From Ureibacillus thermophilus (GTDB taxonomy: Bacteria > Bacillota > Bacilli > Bacillales_A > Planococcaceae): a DNA stretch of 22,576 nucleotides. The stretch lies in NCBI RefSeq assembly GCF_042657185.1, contig NZ_JBHSNN010000027.1, one strand, 5' to 3'. A model generated the notes under the pieces. It had not been told where the DNA came from. It searched no databases and saw only the letters and a list, made by a program, of their open reading frames with translations. Positions within the stretch are counted from its first letter, which is position 1. Each line of letters opens with the position of its first letter. A program made the translations under genes and the position numbers. Shown in pieces: positions 15,067-21,654 of the stretch.

Positions 15067-15261
15067 ATGGCAAGAAGAGGCGGAGTCATGTCGAGTCGTC
15101 TTAAAGAGGAGATTGCAAAAGAACTCGGGTTTTATGATGTAGTCCAACGGGAAGGTTGGGGTGGAATTAGAGCCCGAGATGCTGGTAACATGGTGAAGCG
15201 GGCAATCGAAATGGCTGAACAAAGTTTGGCGCAGCAAGCGAACCAAAACAGCAATCAATAA
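15067..15261 (+). CDS. sspF: Small acid-soluble spore protein, alpha/beta type (SspF)
   Basis: SspF is a minor alpha/beta-type SASP that coats forespore DNA and shields it from damage. The 64-residue product has the N-terminal RRGGVMSSRLKEEIAKELGF and the conserved DNA-contacting GGIRARDAGNMVKRAIEMAE. The usual GPR protease site of major SASPs is not clear here, as is common for SspF. The ATG at 15067 is preceded by AAGGAGGA. Transcription is expected in the forespore from a sigma-G promoter. It is monocistronic and followed by a terminator. Its presence shows a spore-forming lineage. Confidence 0.95.
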   Translation: MARRGGVMSSRLKEEIAKELGFYDVVQREGWGGIRARDAGNMVKRAIEMAEQSLAQQANQNSNQ

Positions 15262-15275
15262 GTAAGGTTGACACT

Positions 15276-15312
15276 GCCAATGGCTCTTTAAAAGGGCTAT
15301 TGGCATTTTTTT
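15276..15312 (+). terminator. Rho-independent terminator after sspF
   Basis: GCCAAT and GCTCTTT pair with AAAGGGC and ATTGGC (15276-15304, one bulged base), followed by ATTTTTTT. Confidence 0.9.
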
Positions 15313-15377
15313 ATTTTTCGGAAATTACTTAATACTTATATGTTTAATATTTTGCATCTGTGGTGATAGCTTCATTA

Positions 15378-15386
15378 TGGTACAAT
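15378..15386 (+). promoter_or_regulatory. Extended -10 promoter of ispE
   Basis: TGgTACAAT at 15378-15386 is an extended -10 box. The predicted start near 15393 lies downstream of the in-frame ATG 15377, which therefore cannot be the ispE start. Confidence 0.6.
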
Positions 15387-15430
15387 ATACGGAAGAAATT
15401 TACCGTAATGAGTCTGCAAGGAGGATCAAC

Positions 15431-16297
15431 ATGCTTTATATAAAAGCACCTGCCAAAATTAATTTAACCCTTGATGTATTATATAAACGCCCTGACAACT
15501 ATCACGAAGTAGAAATGGTAATGACGACGGTTGATTTAGCAGATCGCATTGGGCTTGAACTAAGAAAGGACGGGAAAATTGCCATTTCTTCATCAAGCGG
15601 CATTGTCCCGGAAGATGAACGGAATCTTGCTTATCAAGCAGCCATGCTTTTAAAAAATACATATCAAATTGAAGAAGGAGCAACGATTTATATTGAAAAG
15701 GAAATTCCTGTAGCAGCTGGGCTTGCAGGAGGAAGCAGCGATGCAGCAGCCACTTTGCGCGGGTTGAACAAACTATGGAATTTGAATTTATCCATAGATA
15801 CGTTGGCAGAACTAGGAGCAAAAATTGGGTCTGATGTTCCTTTTTGTGTTTATGGAGGAACGGCTTTAGCAACGGGTAGAGGGGAAAAAATACAACATTT
15901 GCCTGCACCTCCGACATGCTGGGTAATCCTTGCAAAGCCGAAGCTCGGCGTTTCAACAGCAAAAATTTATGAAGGTTTGAATTTGGAAAGCATCGAACAC
16001 CCTAACACTAAACAAATGATCCAAGCTTTGGAAGAGAAAGATTATTCTTTAATGTGCAAGTCTTTAGGAAATGTTCTCGAAACGGTCACATGTTCGGTAT
16101 ATCCAGAAGTGGGATTTATTAAAGAACATATGCTGCGATTTGGCGTAGACGCTGCATTAATGAGTGGAAGCGGTCCAACAGTTTTTGGTTTTGTCAAAAG
16201 CGAATCAAGATTAAATCGCGTATACAATGGTTTAAAAGGCTTTTGTGAAGAAGTATATGCGGTGCGCATGTTAGGAAAAAGAAATTCACTTGCCTAA
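15431..16297 (+). CDS. ispE: 4-diphosphocytidyl-2-C-methyl-D-erythritol kinase
   Basis: IspE phosphorylates CDP-methylerythritol in the MEP pathway to isoprenoid precursors. The 288-residue GHMP kinase has the N-terminal APAKINLTLDV with the catalytic-site Lys (about K9), the ATP-binding PVAAGLAGGSSDAAA loop (93-107), and GSDVPFC with the catalytic Asp near 135. The C-terminal SGSGPTVFGFV motif is also present. ATG 15431 follows AAGGAGG (15418-15424). The longer frame from ATG 15377 spans the promoter and the Shine-Dalgarno. purR follows after 63 bases without a clear terminator. Confidence 0.97.
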   Translation: MLYIKAPAKINLTLDVLYKRPDNYHEVEMVMTTVDLADRIGLELRKDGKIAISSSSGIVPEDERNLAYQAAMLLKNTYQIEEGATIYIEKEIPVAAGLAGGSSDAAATLRGLNKLWNLNLSIDTLAELGAKIGSDVPFCVYGGTALATGRGEKIQHLPAPPTCWVILAKPKLGVSTAKIYEGLNLESIEHPNTKQMIQALEEKDYSLMCKSLGNVLETVTCSVYPEVGFIKEHMLRFGVDAALMSGSGPTVFGFVKSESRLNRVYNGLKGFCEEVYAVRMLGKRNSLA

Positions 16298-16298
16298 A

Positions 16299-16342
16299 CA
16301 CGTACAATTATGATACTTATTTCTATAAAATATTCGTATTTT
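16299..16342 (+). promoter_or_regulatory. Possible pair of PurR boxes before purR
   Basis: Two sequences resemble the PurBox consensus (about CCGAACAWT in an AT-rich frame) in inverted orientation: ACGTACAATTA on the plus strand (16300-16310) and ATACGAATATTT on the minus strand (16339-16328). Each has mismatches. The paired inverted layout and moderate gap resemble known PurR operators, and B. subtilis purR is autoregulated. The promoter itself is not clear (TATAAA at 16324-16329 is a weak -10 candidate). Confidence 0.3.
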
Positions 16343-16360
16343 ACATTAGGAGAGGGTTTC

Positions 16361-17185
16361 ATGAAATGGAAGCGTAGTGAACGCTTAGTAGATATGACGC
16401 ATTATTTGTTAGAGCATCCGCATCAACTAATTCCGTTGACTTATTTTGCTGAGTTGTATAATTCAGCTAAATCATCCATCAGCGAAGATTTAGCCATTGT
16501 AAAAGGGACGTTTGAAGAAAGAGGAATTGGAGAATTAGTGACGATACCTGGAGCAAGCGGAGGAGTTAAATATATACCAACTGTATCAGATGATGAAGTT
16601 CGGGAAATCATCCAAATCTTAATTTCGGAATTGAGCAAATCGGATCGTCTGCTTCCAGGCGGCTATTTATTTATGACCGATTTGTTGGGCAATCCAAGTA
16701 TAATGAACCGAGTAGGAAAGGTATTTGCAAACATTTTTAAAGACCAGCAAATTGATGCCATTATGACCGTCGCTACAAAAGGTATTTCCATTGCCCACGC
16801 CATTGCAAGACATTTAAATGTGCCTGTTGTGGTTGTGCGCAGGGATAGTAAAGTAACAGAAGGATCAACAGTGAGCATTAACTATGTTTCAGGTTCTTCC
16901 AGAAGAATCCAAACAATGGTATTATCAAAACGTAGTATGAAAAGCGGCCAACGAGTTTTAATAACAGATGACTTTATGAAAGTTGGCGGAACCATGAATG
17001 GTATGAAAAATTTGTTGGAAGAATTTGATTGCACTTTGGCAGGCATTGCCGTTCTAGTGGAGGCAGAGCATGCAGGAGAAACGCTTGTCGACGATTATTA
17101 TTCATTAGTCAAACTTCATTCTGTGAATGAGAAAGAGAGAACAATTCAATTGAGTGAAGGAAATTATTTTTCAAAGGAGAGATAG
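16361..17185 (+). CDS. purR: Purine operon repressor PurR
   Basis: PurR represses purine synthesis and transport genes in Bacillales and is released from DNA by PRPP and antagonised by (p)ppGpp. The 274-residue protein has an N-terminal winged-helix domain (about residues 1-73, with NSAKSSISEDLAIVKGTFE) and a phosphoribosyltransferase-like domain with VLITDDFMKVGGTMNGM at 199-215, the PRPP-binding loop. ATG 16361 is preceded by AGGAGAGGG. The frame from ATG 16310 runs through the regulatory region and the ribosome-binding site. ridA follows two bases after the stop codon, so the pair is cotranscribed. prs, encoding the PRPP producer, lies about 3.4 kb downstream. Confidence 0.96.
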   Translation: MKWKRSERLVDMTHYLLEHPHQLIPLTYFAELYNSAKSSISEDLAIVKGTFEERGIGELVTIPGASGGVKYIPTVSDDEVREIIQILISELSKSDRLLPGGYLFMTDLLGNPSIMNRVGKVFANIFKDQQIDAIMTVATKGISIAHAIARHLNVPVVVVRRDSKVTEGSTVSINYVSGSSRRIQTMVLSKRSMKSGQRVLITDDFMKVGGTMNGMKNLLEEFDCTLAGIAVLVEAEHAGETLVDDYYSLVKLHSVNEKERTIQLSEGNYFSKER

Positions 17186-17187
17186 TC

Positions 17188-17562
17188 ATGAAAGCAGTAT
17201 CCACTACAAATGCTCCTAAAGCAATTGGGCCATATTCTCAAGGAATTATTGCAGGGGGATTTTTCTTTAGTTCCGGCCAAATTCCTTTGACCCCAGAAGG
17301 CGAATTAGTAGAAGGAGACATCGTTGCACAAACAAACCAAGTTTTTAAAAATTTGAAAGCTGTTCTTGCGGAAGCAGGGCTATCCCTAAATAATGTAGTT
17401 AAAACAACTGTATTTTTAAGCGATATGAATGATTTTGCCAAAATGAATGAAGCATATGAAGCAAATTTTGGCGATCATAAACCTGCCCGCTCTGCAGTAG
17501 AAGTTGCTCGACTCCCAAAAGATGTAAAAGTGGAAATTGAAGTCATAGCTGTATTTGAATAA
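17188..17562 (+). CDS. ridA: RidA family 2-iminobutanoate/2-iminopropanoate deaminase (YabJ)
   Basis: RidA trimers hydrolyse reactive enamine/imine intermediates released by PLP enzymes. The B. subtilis homologue YabJ is also needed for normal purine repression in some settings. The 124-residue protein shows the family order: GPYSQG (14-19), FFSSGQIPLTPEG (26-38) and PARSAVEVARLPKDVKVEIE (99-118), with the imine-binding Arg at 101. ATG 17188 has AAGGAGAG upstream, and the gap to purR is two bases. A strong terminator follows. In B. subtilis spoVG comes next after a short gap; here the gap is just over 1 kb and holds repeats and an intron. Confidence 0.97.
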   Translation: MKAVSTTNAPKAIGPYSQGIIAGGFFFSSGQIPLTPEGELVEGDIVAQTNQVFKNLKAVLAEAGLSLNNVVKTTVFLSDMNDFAKMNEAYEANFGDHKPARSAVEVARLPKDVKVEIEVIAVFE

Positions 17563-17593
17563 AGAATAATAGGCTGGGACAAATCTAAAAAAA

Positions 17594-17628
17594 CATCATT
17601 TTCTCCAAGGAGAAAATGATGTTTTTTT
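17594..17628 (+). terminator. Terminator of purR-ridA
   Basis: A 13-bp perfect stem, CATCATTTTCTCC (17594-17606) with GGAGAAAATGATG (17609-17621), is preceded by seven A and followed by seven T residues. The flanking A and T runs extend the pairing and could make it act in both directions. Confidence 0.93.
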
Positions 17629-17786
17629 GATATGTTATTAAAATTGATTTCCGTTCCGGGGACGCTTTCCGCGGGCCCGGCTCGAGCCTCCTCGGAGCTC
17701 ATTACTTCGCTCCTGCGGTGTCTCGAGACACGGGCTGTTCCCGCAGGAGTCGCCCCGTCACTCCAATCAATTTTTAGTTATATCAA
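17627..17786. repeat. GC-rich composite palindromic repeat
   Basis: The outer arms TTGATAT...AAAATTGATT and AATCAATTTTT...ATATCAA are near-complementary. Inside are CGGGGaCG/CGcCCCG arms and CTCCTGCGG (17712-17720) pairing with CCGCAGGAG. Smaller self-complementary sites GGCTCGAGCC and TGTCTCGAGACA are also present. The base composition is far richer in G+C than anything around it. Similar palindromes are, to my knowledge, dispersed in many copies in Bacillaceae and Planococcaceae genomes. No open reading frame with protein-like character is present. Confidence 0.75.
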
Positions 17787-17850
17787 TTTTTTATCAAAAC
17801 TCTTTCAACTGCCCCTTTCATTTTTTGTTTATGTCCCAGCCTCTATTTTT

Positions 17851-18490
17851 GTGCGCCCGGCATGTACATGAACGATAGGGTGTAAGTCCCGAACCCCGAA
17901 GACAGAAGTAGAGGTTAGCTCAACGCAAGGGTGTCCGTGGTGACGCGGAATGTGAAGGAAGCTGGAGGCAAAACACCGGTCTGAGGAACACGAACTTCAT
18001 ACAAGGCTAGGTATGATGGAGTGAGTTTGCAAAACAAAACAAAGCTCTTTCTGTCGAAGGTCATATCGAGTAAATGAGGCGGATAGATGGTGTGAAAGTG
18101 CATGTACTTACCCGGGGAGGTCTGGCGGATAGGTGAAGTACGCTTCATAACCTACTTAGTGATAAGTAGCTGAACCGTCAGAAGTCAGCAGAGGTCATCG
18201 TATTAGTTGGTCTAGAACAACTAAGAAGGACCGAACAATTAAGAGAGAATCGCCCTTGGCATTCAGTGGGTCATGATGAACACAGAAAACGTAGTACCTC
18301 ACTTGAGGAAGGAAGCGGTGGATTCCGTGGAAGACCTCTTGGGGGATGGAGTGACCACTGGCATAAAGAGAACAGCTATTCACGGAAGTTATAAAAACTT
18401 GCGTCAATGATCTTAATTGAACCGCCGTATACGGAACCGTACGTACGGTGGTGTGAGAGGACGGGAGTTAATCACTCCCTCCTACTCGAT
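17851..18490 (+). mobile_element. Class IIC group II intron, compact, without intact maturase gene
   Basis: The element starts GTGCG, the group II 5' splice consensus, and ends in AT. Domain V is at 18422-18451: CCGCCGTA pairs with TACGGTGG, with a distal TACG/CGTA stem, GAAC loop and two-base bulge. The CGC triad is typical of class IIC. Domain VI follows (GGGAGT/ACTCCC, 18463-18479), with a branch-point A at 18484, seven bases from the 3' end. The 5' part shows the IIC domain I layout (AACGCAAGGGTGTCCGTGG, then TTACCCGGGGAGGTCTGG and GTCAGCAGAGGTCAT blocks), resembling the O. iheyensis intron as I recall it. At 640 bp it lacks the usual roughly 1.3-kb reverse-transcriptase gene. It lies directly after a terminator-like arm and T-run, the known class C target. 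Confidence 0.92.
18273..18410 (+). pseudogene. Remnant of the intron-encoded reverse transcriptase
   Basis: Within intron domain IV, a 45-codon frame starts at ATG 18273 (second ATG 18276) and stops at 18410, 11 bases before domain V. It encodes an MNTENVVPHLRKEAVDSVED-type N-terminus, which I recall as typical of class IIC intron proteins, and ends YKNLRQ. The finger, palm, thumb and maturase regions are all absent. One internal deletion that joined the first ~40 codons to the last few would explain it, because the frame is clean to the stop. The sequence alone does not prove this route. Confidence 0.6.
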
Positions 18491-18572
18491 TTGTCATGAT
18501 CATGAATCCGAACGTCTATTTACAAAAATTAAAAACACTTAAAAATTATTTGAAAATTTCTCAAAACCTAGA

Positions 18573-18597
18573 AGGATTTTTTTTAGATTTGTAGAAT
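18573..18597 (+). promoter_or_regulatory. Sigma-H promoter of spoVG
   Basis: AGGATTT (18573-18579) and GAAT (18594-18597) match the sigma-H -35 and -10 consensus with a 14-base spacer, the same spacing I recall for B. subtilis spoVG. The DNA just upstream (18505-18570) is very AT-rich, as in B. subtilis where AbrB binds it. The intron ends 82 bases before the -35 box. Confidence 0.85.
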
Positions 18598-18642
18598 CAT
18601 AATATTTCAGAGGCACCATAGAAGAAGAGAGGAGTGAAAAAA

Positions 18643-18948
18643 ATGGAAGTGACTGACGTAAGATTACGCCGCGTGCAAACGGATGGACGCATGCGTGCTA
18701 TTGCTTCCATCACACTAGATGATGAGTTTGTAGTTCATGATATTCGAGTGATTGATGGAAATAATGGGTTATTTGTGGCTATGCCAAGCAAAAGAACGCC
18801 AGACGGAGAATTCCGCGATATTGCGCATCCAATTAATTCAAAAACACGCAGCAAAATCCAGGATGTGGTGTTAGCTGCTTATCATGCTGCTGGTGAAGAA
18901 AAGGCAGAAGCGCAAAGCGAATCTCAATTAGAAGAAGCAAACGCATAA
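18643..18948 (+). CDS. spoVG: Septation and sporulation regulator SpoVG
   Basis: SpoVG is a small nucleic-acid-binding regulator that affects asymmetric septation and spore cortex formation, and virulence traits in non-spore-formers. The 101-residue product is nearly identical to B. subtilis SpoVG over its first 80 residues (MEVTDVRLRRVQTDGRMRAI, then VVHDIRVIDGNNGLFVAMPS and KRTPDGEFRDIAHPIN), with a divergent acidic tail. I start at ATG 18643, because AGAGAGGAG (18626-18634) lies eight bases upstream; the in-frame GTG at 18634 is part of that site. Expression is expected from the sigma-H promoter, with repression by the AbrB encoded upstream in this window. Confidence 0.97.
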   Translation: MEVTDVRLRRVQTDGRMRAIASITLDDEFVVHDIRVIDGNNGLFVAMPSKRTPDGEFRDIAHPINSKTRSKIQDVVLAAYHAAGEEKAEAQSESQLEEANA

Positions 18949-18954
18949 AATAAT

Positions 18955-19003
18955 AGTGTCCCAAGAGTAAGGTATTTTACTTTTGGGACACTTTCTTTTT
19001 TTT
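18955..19003 (+). terminator. Rho-independent terminator after spoVG
   Basis: AGTGTCCCAAgAGTAA (18955-18970) pairs with TTACTTTTGGGACACT (18977-18992), followed by a T-rich tract. It separates spoVG from glmU. Confidence 0.92.
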
Positions 19004-19120
19004 ATGTTAAAAAATAGCTGGAAATTCGTACTTTCATAAAGTTTCAATAAAAAAATAATATGAAATCATAAACAAAAAAAATATAATAGAGAGGAAGACG
19101 CGATGTCTTAACACCCAACC

Positions 19121-19149
19121 TTGAAAATCGAACAAAATTACTATATAGT
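19121..19149 (+). promoter_or_regulatory. Sigma-A promoter of glmU-prs
   Basis: TTGAAA (19121-19126) and TATAGT (19144-19149) are separated by 17 bases and sit about 37 bases before the glmU ATG. A second TATAAT at 19082-19087, without a good -35 box, could be an extra upstream promoter. Confidence 0.65.
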
Positions 19150-19185
19150 CATAAGAGAACATGAGCTGAAATTGGGGGACTTTGA

Positions 19186-20550
19186 ATGACGAATATTTTT
19201 GCGATTGTATTGGCTGCCGGCCAAGGAACTCGCATGAAGTCCAAATTATACAAAGTATTACATCCAGTATGTGGAAAGCCTATGGTAGAACACGTTGTTG
19301 ACAATATACTAACTTTAAATGTTAATCGTATTGTAACAATCGTTGGTCATGGTGCAGAAAAAGTGAAAGAACAACTTGGAGATAAATCTGAGTATGTACT
19401 TCAAGAAGAGCAGCTTGGCACAGCCCATGCCGTCATGCAGGCAGAATCATTGTTAGGTGATTTAGAAGGCGTTACATTTGTTGTTTGTGGAGATACACCT
19501 TTAATTCGCCCGGAAACGATGAAAGCGCTTTTCGAACATCACGTTGCTCAAAAGGCAAAAGCTACAATTTTAACGGCTATTGCGGATGATCCAACAGGTT
19601 ATGGCCGGGTGATTCGCAATGAAGAAGGGCAAGTAGCGCAAATAGTAGAACATAAAGATGCAACACCAGAGCAGCGATTAGAAAAAGAAATTAACACTGG
19701 CACCTATTGCTTCGATAACAAGGCATTGTTTGAGGCATTAAAGCGAGTGAATAATAACAATGCGCAAGGAGAATATTATTTGCCGGATGTAATTGGAATT
19801 CTTAAGGAAAAAGGTGAAATTGTTACCGCTTACGTCTGTGAAGATTTCAATGAAACCCTTGGCGTAAATGATCGGATTGCCTTATCTCAAGCGGAAGAAA
19901 TAATGCGTGAACGCATCAATCAAAAGCATATGGCCAATGGAGTAACGATTATTAATCCATCGATGACACATATTAGTATTGAAGCTGAAATAGGCCGCGA
20001 TACGATCATATATCCGGGTGTTGTCATTGAAGGAAAAACAGTGATTGGCGAAGATTGCATCATTGGTCCGAATAGCCAAATTATTAACAGCCAAGTGGGC
20101 AACCGGTCAGTTGTAAAACATTCCGTAGTACAACAAAGCGTGATCGGAGAAGATACTTCTGTTGGCCCGTTTGCTCATTTAAGACCAGAAGCAGAATTGG
20201 GTAATCATGTAAAAATTGGAAACTTTGTAGAAGTGAAGAAAAGTACAATTGGAGATGAAACAAAAGTATCTCATTTGAGTTATATAGGCGACGCAGAGAT
20301 TGGGAAAAATGTTAATATAGGATGTGGGTCTATTACCGTTAACTACGACGGTAAAAATAAACATAAAACCATTATTGAAGACAATGTATTTGTTGGATGC
20401 AATTCCAACTTAGTAGCTCCTGTTACATTGAGAACAGGGTCATTCATTGCGGCTGGATCCACGATTACAAAAGAAGTGCCGCAGGATTCACTGGCGATTG
20501 CTCGCGCTAGACAAGAAAATAAAATTGACTATGCAAAAAAATTAAGATAA
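19186..20550 (+). CDS. glmU: Bifunctional GlcNAc-1-P uridyltransferase / GlcN-1-P acetyltransferase
   Basis: GlmU makes UDP-GlcNAc, the precursor of peptidoglycan and teichoic acids, by acetylating glucosamine-1-phosphate and then transferring UMP. The 454-residue protein has an N-terminal nucleotidyltransferase domain with LAAGQGTRMKSKL (9-21) and VVCGDTPLI. The long C-terminal left-handed beta-helix of hexapeptide repeats begins near residue 255 and contains the acetyl-CoA-site VEVKKSTIGDETKVSHLSYI. The ATG follows GGGGGA (19174-19179). Size and domain order equal those of B. subtilis GlmU. prs follows after 13 bases in the same transcript. Confidence 0.98.
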   Translation: MTNIFAIVLAAGQGTRMKSKLYKVLHPVCGKPMVEHVVDNILTLNVNRIVTIVGHGAEKVKEQLGDKSEYVLQEEQLGTAHAVMQAESLLGDLEGVTFVVCGDTPLIRPETMKALFEHHVAQKAKATILTAIADDPTGYGRVIRNEEGQVAQIVEHKDATPEQRLEKEINTGTYCFDNKALFEALKRVNNNNAQGEYYLPDVIGILKEKGEIVTAYVCEDFNETLGVNDRIALSQAEEIMRERINQKHMANGVTIINPSMTHISIEAEIGRDTIIYPGVVIEGKTVIGEDCIIGPNSQIINSQVGNRSVVKHSVVQQSVIGEDTSVGPFAHLRPEAELGNHVKIGNFVEVKKSTIGDETKVSHLSYIGDAEIGKNVNIGCGSITVNYDGKNKHKTIIEDNVFVGCNSNLVAPVTLRTGSFIAAGSTITKEVPQDSLAIARARQENKIDYAKKLR

Positions 20551-20563
20551 TTAGGAGGCCATC

Positions 20564-21523
20564 ATGCCGTATTCATACGCTGATTCTAAATTAAAAATAT
20601 TTTCGTTAAATTCAAATTATCCATTAGCACAAGAAATTGCTGAACTAATGGGTGTAGAATTAGGAAAATGTTCTGTAAAACATTTTAGTGATGGGGAAAT
20701 TCAAATCAATATTGAAGAAAGTATTCGCGGTTGCGATGTATTCATCGTCCAATCTACTTCCTATCCAGTGAATGAACACTTAATGGAACTTTTAATTATG
20801 ATTGATGCCGTAAAACGCGCATCTGCCCGCACAGTGAATGTGGTAATTCCTTATTATGGATATGCCCGCCAAGATCGTAAAGCAAAAGCGCGCGAGCCAA
20901 TTACAGCAAAATTAGTAGCTAACTTATTAGAAACTGCTGGCGCAACTCGCGTAATCGTGCTCGATTTACATGCTCCTCAAATTCAAGGATTCTTTGACAT
21001 TTTAATCGACCATTTAATGGCGGTTCCATTAATTTCTGAATACTTTAAATCAAAAGGCTTCTCAGAAGATGAAGTAGTAATCGTTTCACCTGACCACGGT
21101 GGCGTAACGAGAGCCCGTAAAATGGCTGAGCGTTTGAAAGCACCAATTGCCATTATCGATAAACGCCGTCCAAAACCAAACGTGGCAGAAGTGATGAATA
21201 TCGTTGGGAATGTGGAAGGAAAAATTTGTATCTTAATTGATGATATTATCGATACAGCCGGAACGATTACAATTGGTGCCAATGCATTGCTTGAAAATGG
21301 AGCAAAAGAAGTATATGCATGCTGCACACATCCAGTGCTATCAGGTCCGGCAATTGAGAGAATCCAAAACTCTGTCATTAAAGAATTAGTGGTGACAAAC
21401 ACGATTAAATTGCCAGAGGAAAAAATGATTCCAAAAATTACTCAATTATCTGTAGCCCAATTAATGGCGGAAGCAATTTCCCGTATCTACGAAAACAAAT
21501 CAGTAAGTACATTATTTGATTAA
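20564..21523 (+). CDS. prs: Ribose-phosphate pyrophosphokinase
   Basis: Prs makes PRPP from ribose-5-phosphate and ATP, feeding purine, pyrimidine, NAD, His and Trp synthesis. PRPP is also the ligand that controls PurR, encoded upstream. The 319-residue class I enzyme shows the ATP-loop IPYYGYARQDRKAKAREPI (95-113), the DLHAPQIQGFFDI metal/phosphate segment (134-146), SPDHGGVTRARKMA, and the PRPP-binding DDIIDTAGTI (226-235). ATG 20564 has AGGAGG seven bases upstream. It ends the glmU-prs unit at a clear terminator. Confidence 0.98.
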   Translation: MPYSYADSKLKIFSLNSNYPLAQEIAELMGVELGKCSVKHFSDGEIQINIEESIRGCDVFIVQSTSYPVNEHLMELLIMIDAVKRASARTVNVVIPYYGYARQDRKAKAREPITAKLVANLLETAGATRVIVLDLHAPQIQGFFDILIDHLMAVPLISEYFKSKGFSEDEVVIVSPDHGGVTRARKMAERLKAPIAIIDKRRPKPNVAEVMNIVGNVEGKICILIDDIIDTAGTITIGANALLENGAKEVYACCTHPVLSGPAIERIQNSVIKELVVTNTIKLPEEKMIPKITQLSVAQLMAEAISRIYENKSVSTLFD

Positions 21524-21530
21524 TTATAAA

Positions 21531-21570
21531 AAATGTAGACAAATCTTTCCGGATTTTGTCTACATTTTTT
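21531..21570 (+). terminator. Rho-independent terminator after prs
   Basis: AAATGTAGACAAA-TC (21531-21545) pairs with GA-TTTTGTCTACATTT and is followed by T residues. The TGTAGACAAA arm is shared with the veg terminator. Confidence 0.93.
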
Positions 21571-21648
21571 TATTTTGGGCAGAATAGTGAAGAACACATA
21601 CTTTTCTGAAAAGCTTGTGTAATAAATGGAAACTTTCAAAAAGTGGAC

Positions 21649-21654
21649 TATAAT
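21649..21654 (+). promoter_or_regulatory. Candidate -10 box of the ctc promoter
   Basis: TATAAT at 21649-21654 lies 44 bases before the ctc start codon. No good sigma-A -35 box is seen. B. subtilis ctc is under sigma-B; a GGGTAG at 21662-21667 is close to the sigma-B -10 GGGTAT, but no matching GTTTAA lies upstream, so stress control is not supported here. Confidence 0.4.

Larger units (their letters stand above)
17571..17842 (+). repeat. Long nested inverted repeat bounded by GGCTGGGACA / TGTCCCAGCC
   Basis: AGGCTGGGACA (17571-17581) is the exact reverse complement of TGTCCCAGCCT (17832-17842). Between them lie the ridA terminator hairpin, a GC-rich palindrome (17627-17786), and an AT-rich stretch. 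The right arm is followed by CTATTTTT, so the whole unit ends like a terminator. It seems that repeats inserted into the loop of an older terminator-like repeat, but the order of events is inference. Confidence 0.7.

Noticed and set aside
17632..17871. 79-codon plus-strand frame across the GC-rich palindrome
   Set aside because: It translates inverted-repeat DNA and runs into the intron 5' end; it has no ribosome-binding site and no protein-like pattern.
17915..18407. Minus-strand frames of 77 and 70 codons within the intron
   Set aside because: They are antisense to structured ribozyme domains and have no ribosome-binding sites.
17851..18490. CRISPR array or tRNA-like structure in the large gene-free region
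   Set aside because: No regularly spaced direct repeats; the structure is fully accounted for by group II intron domains.
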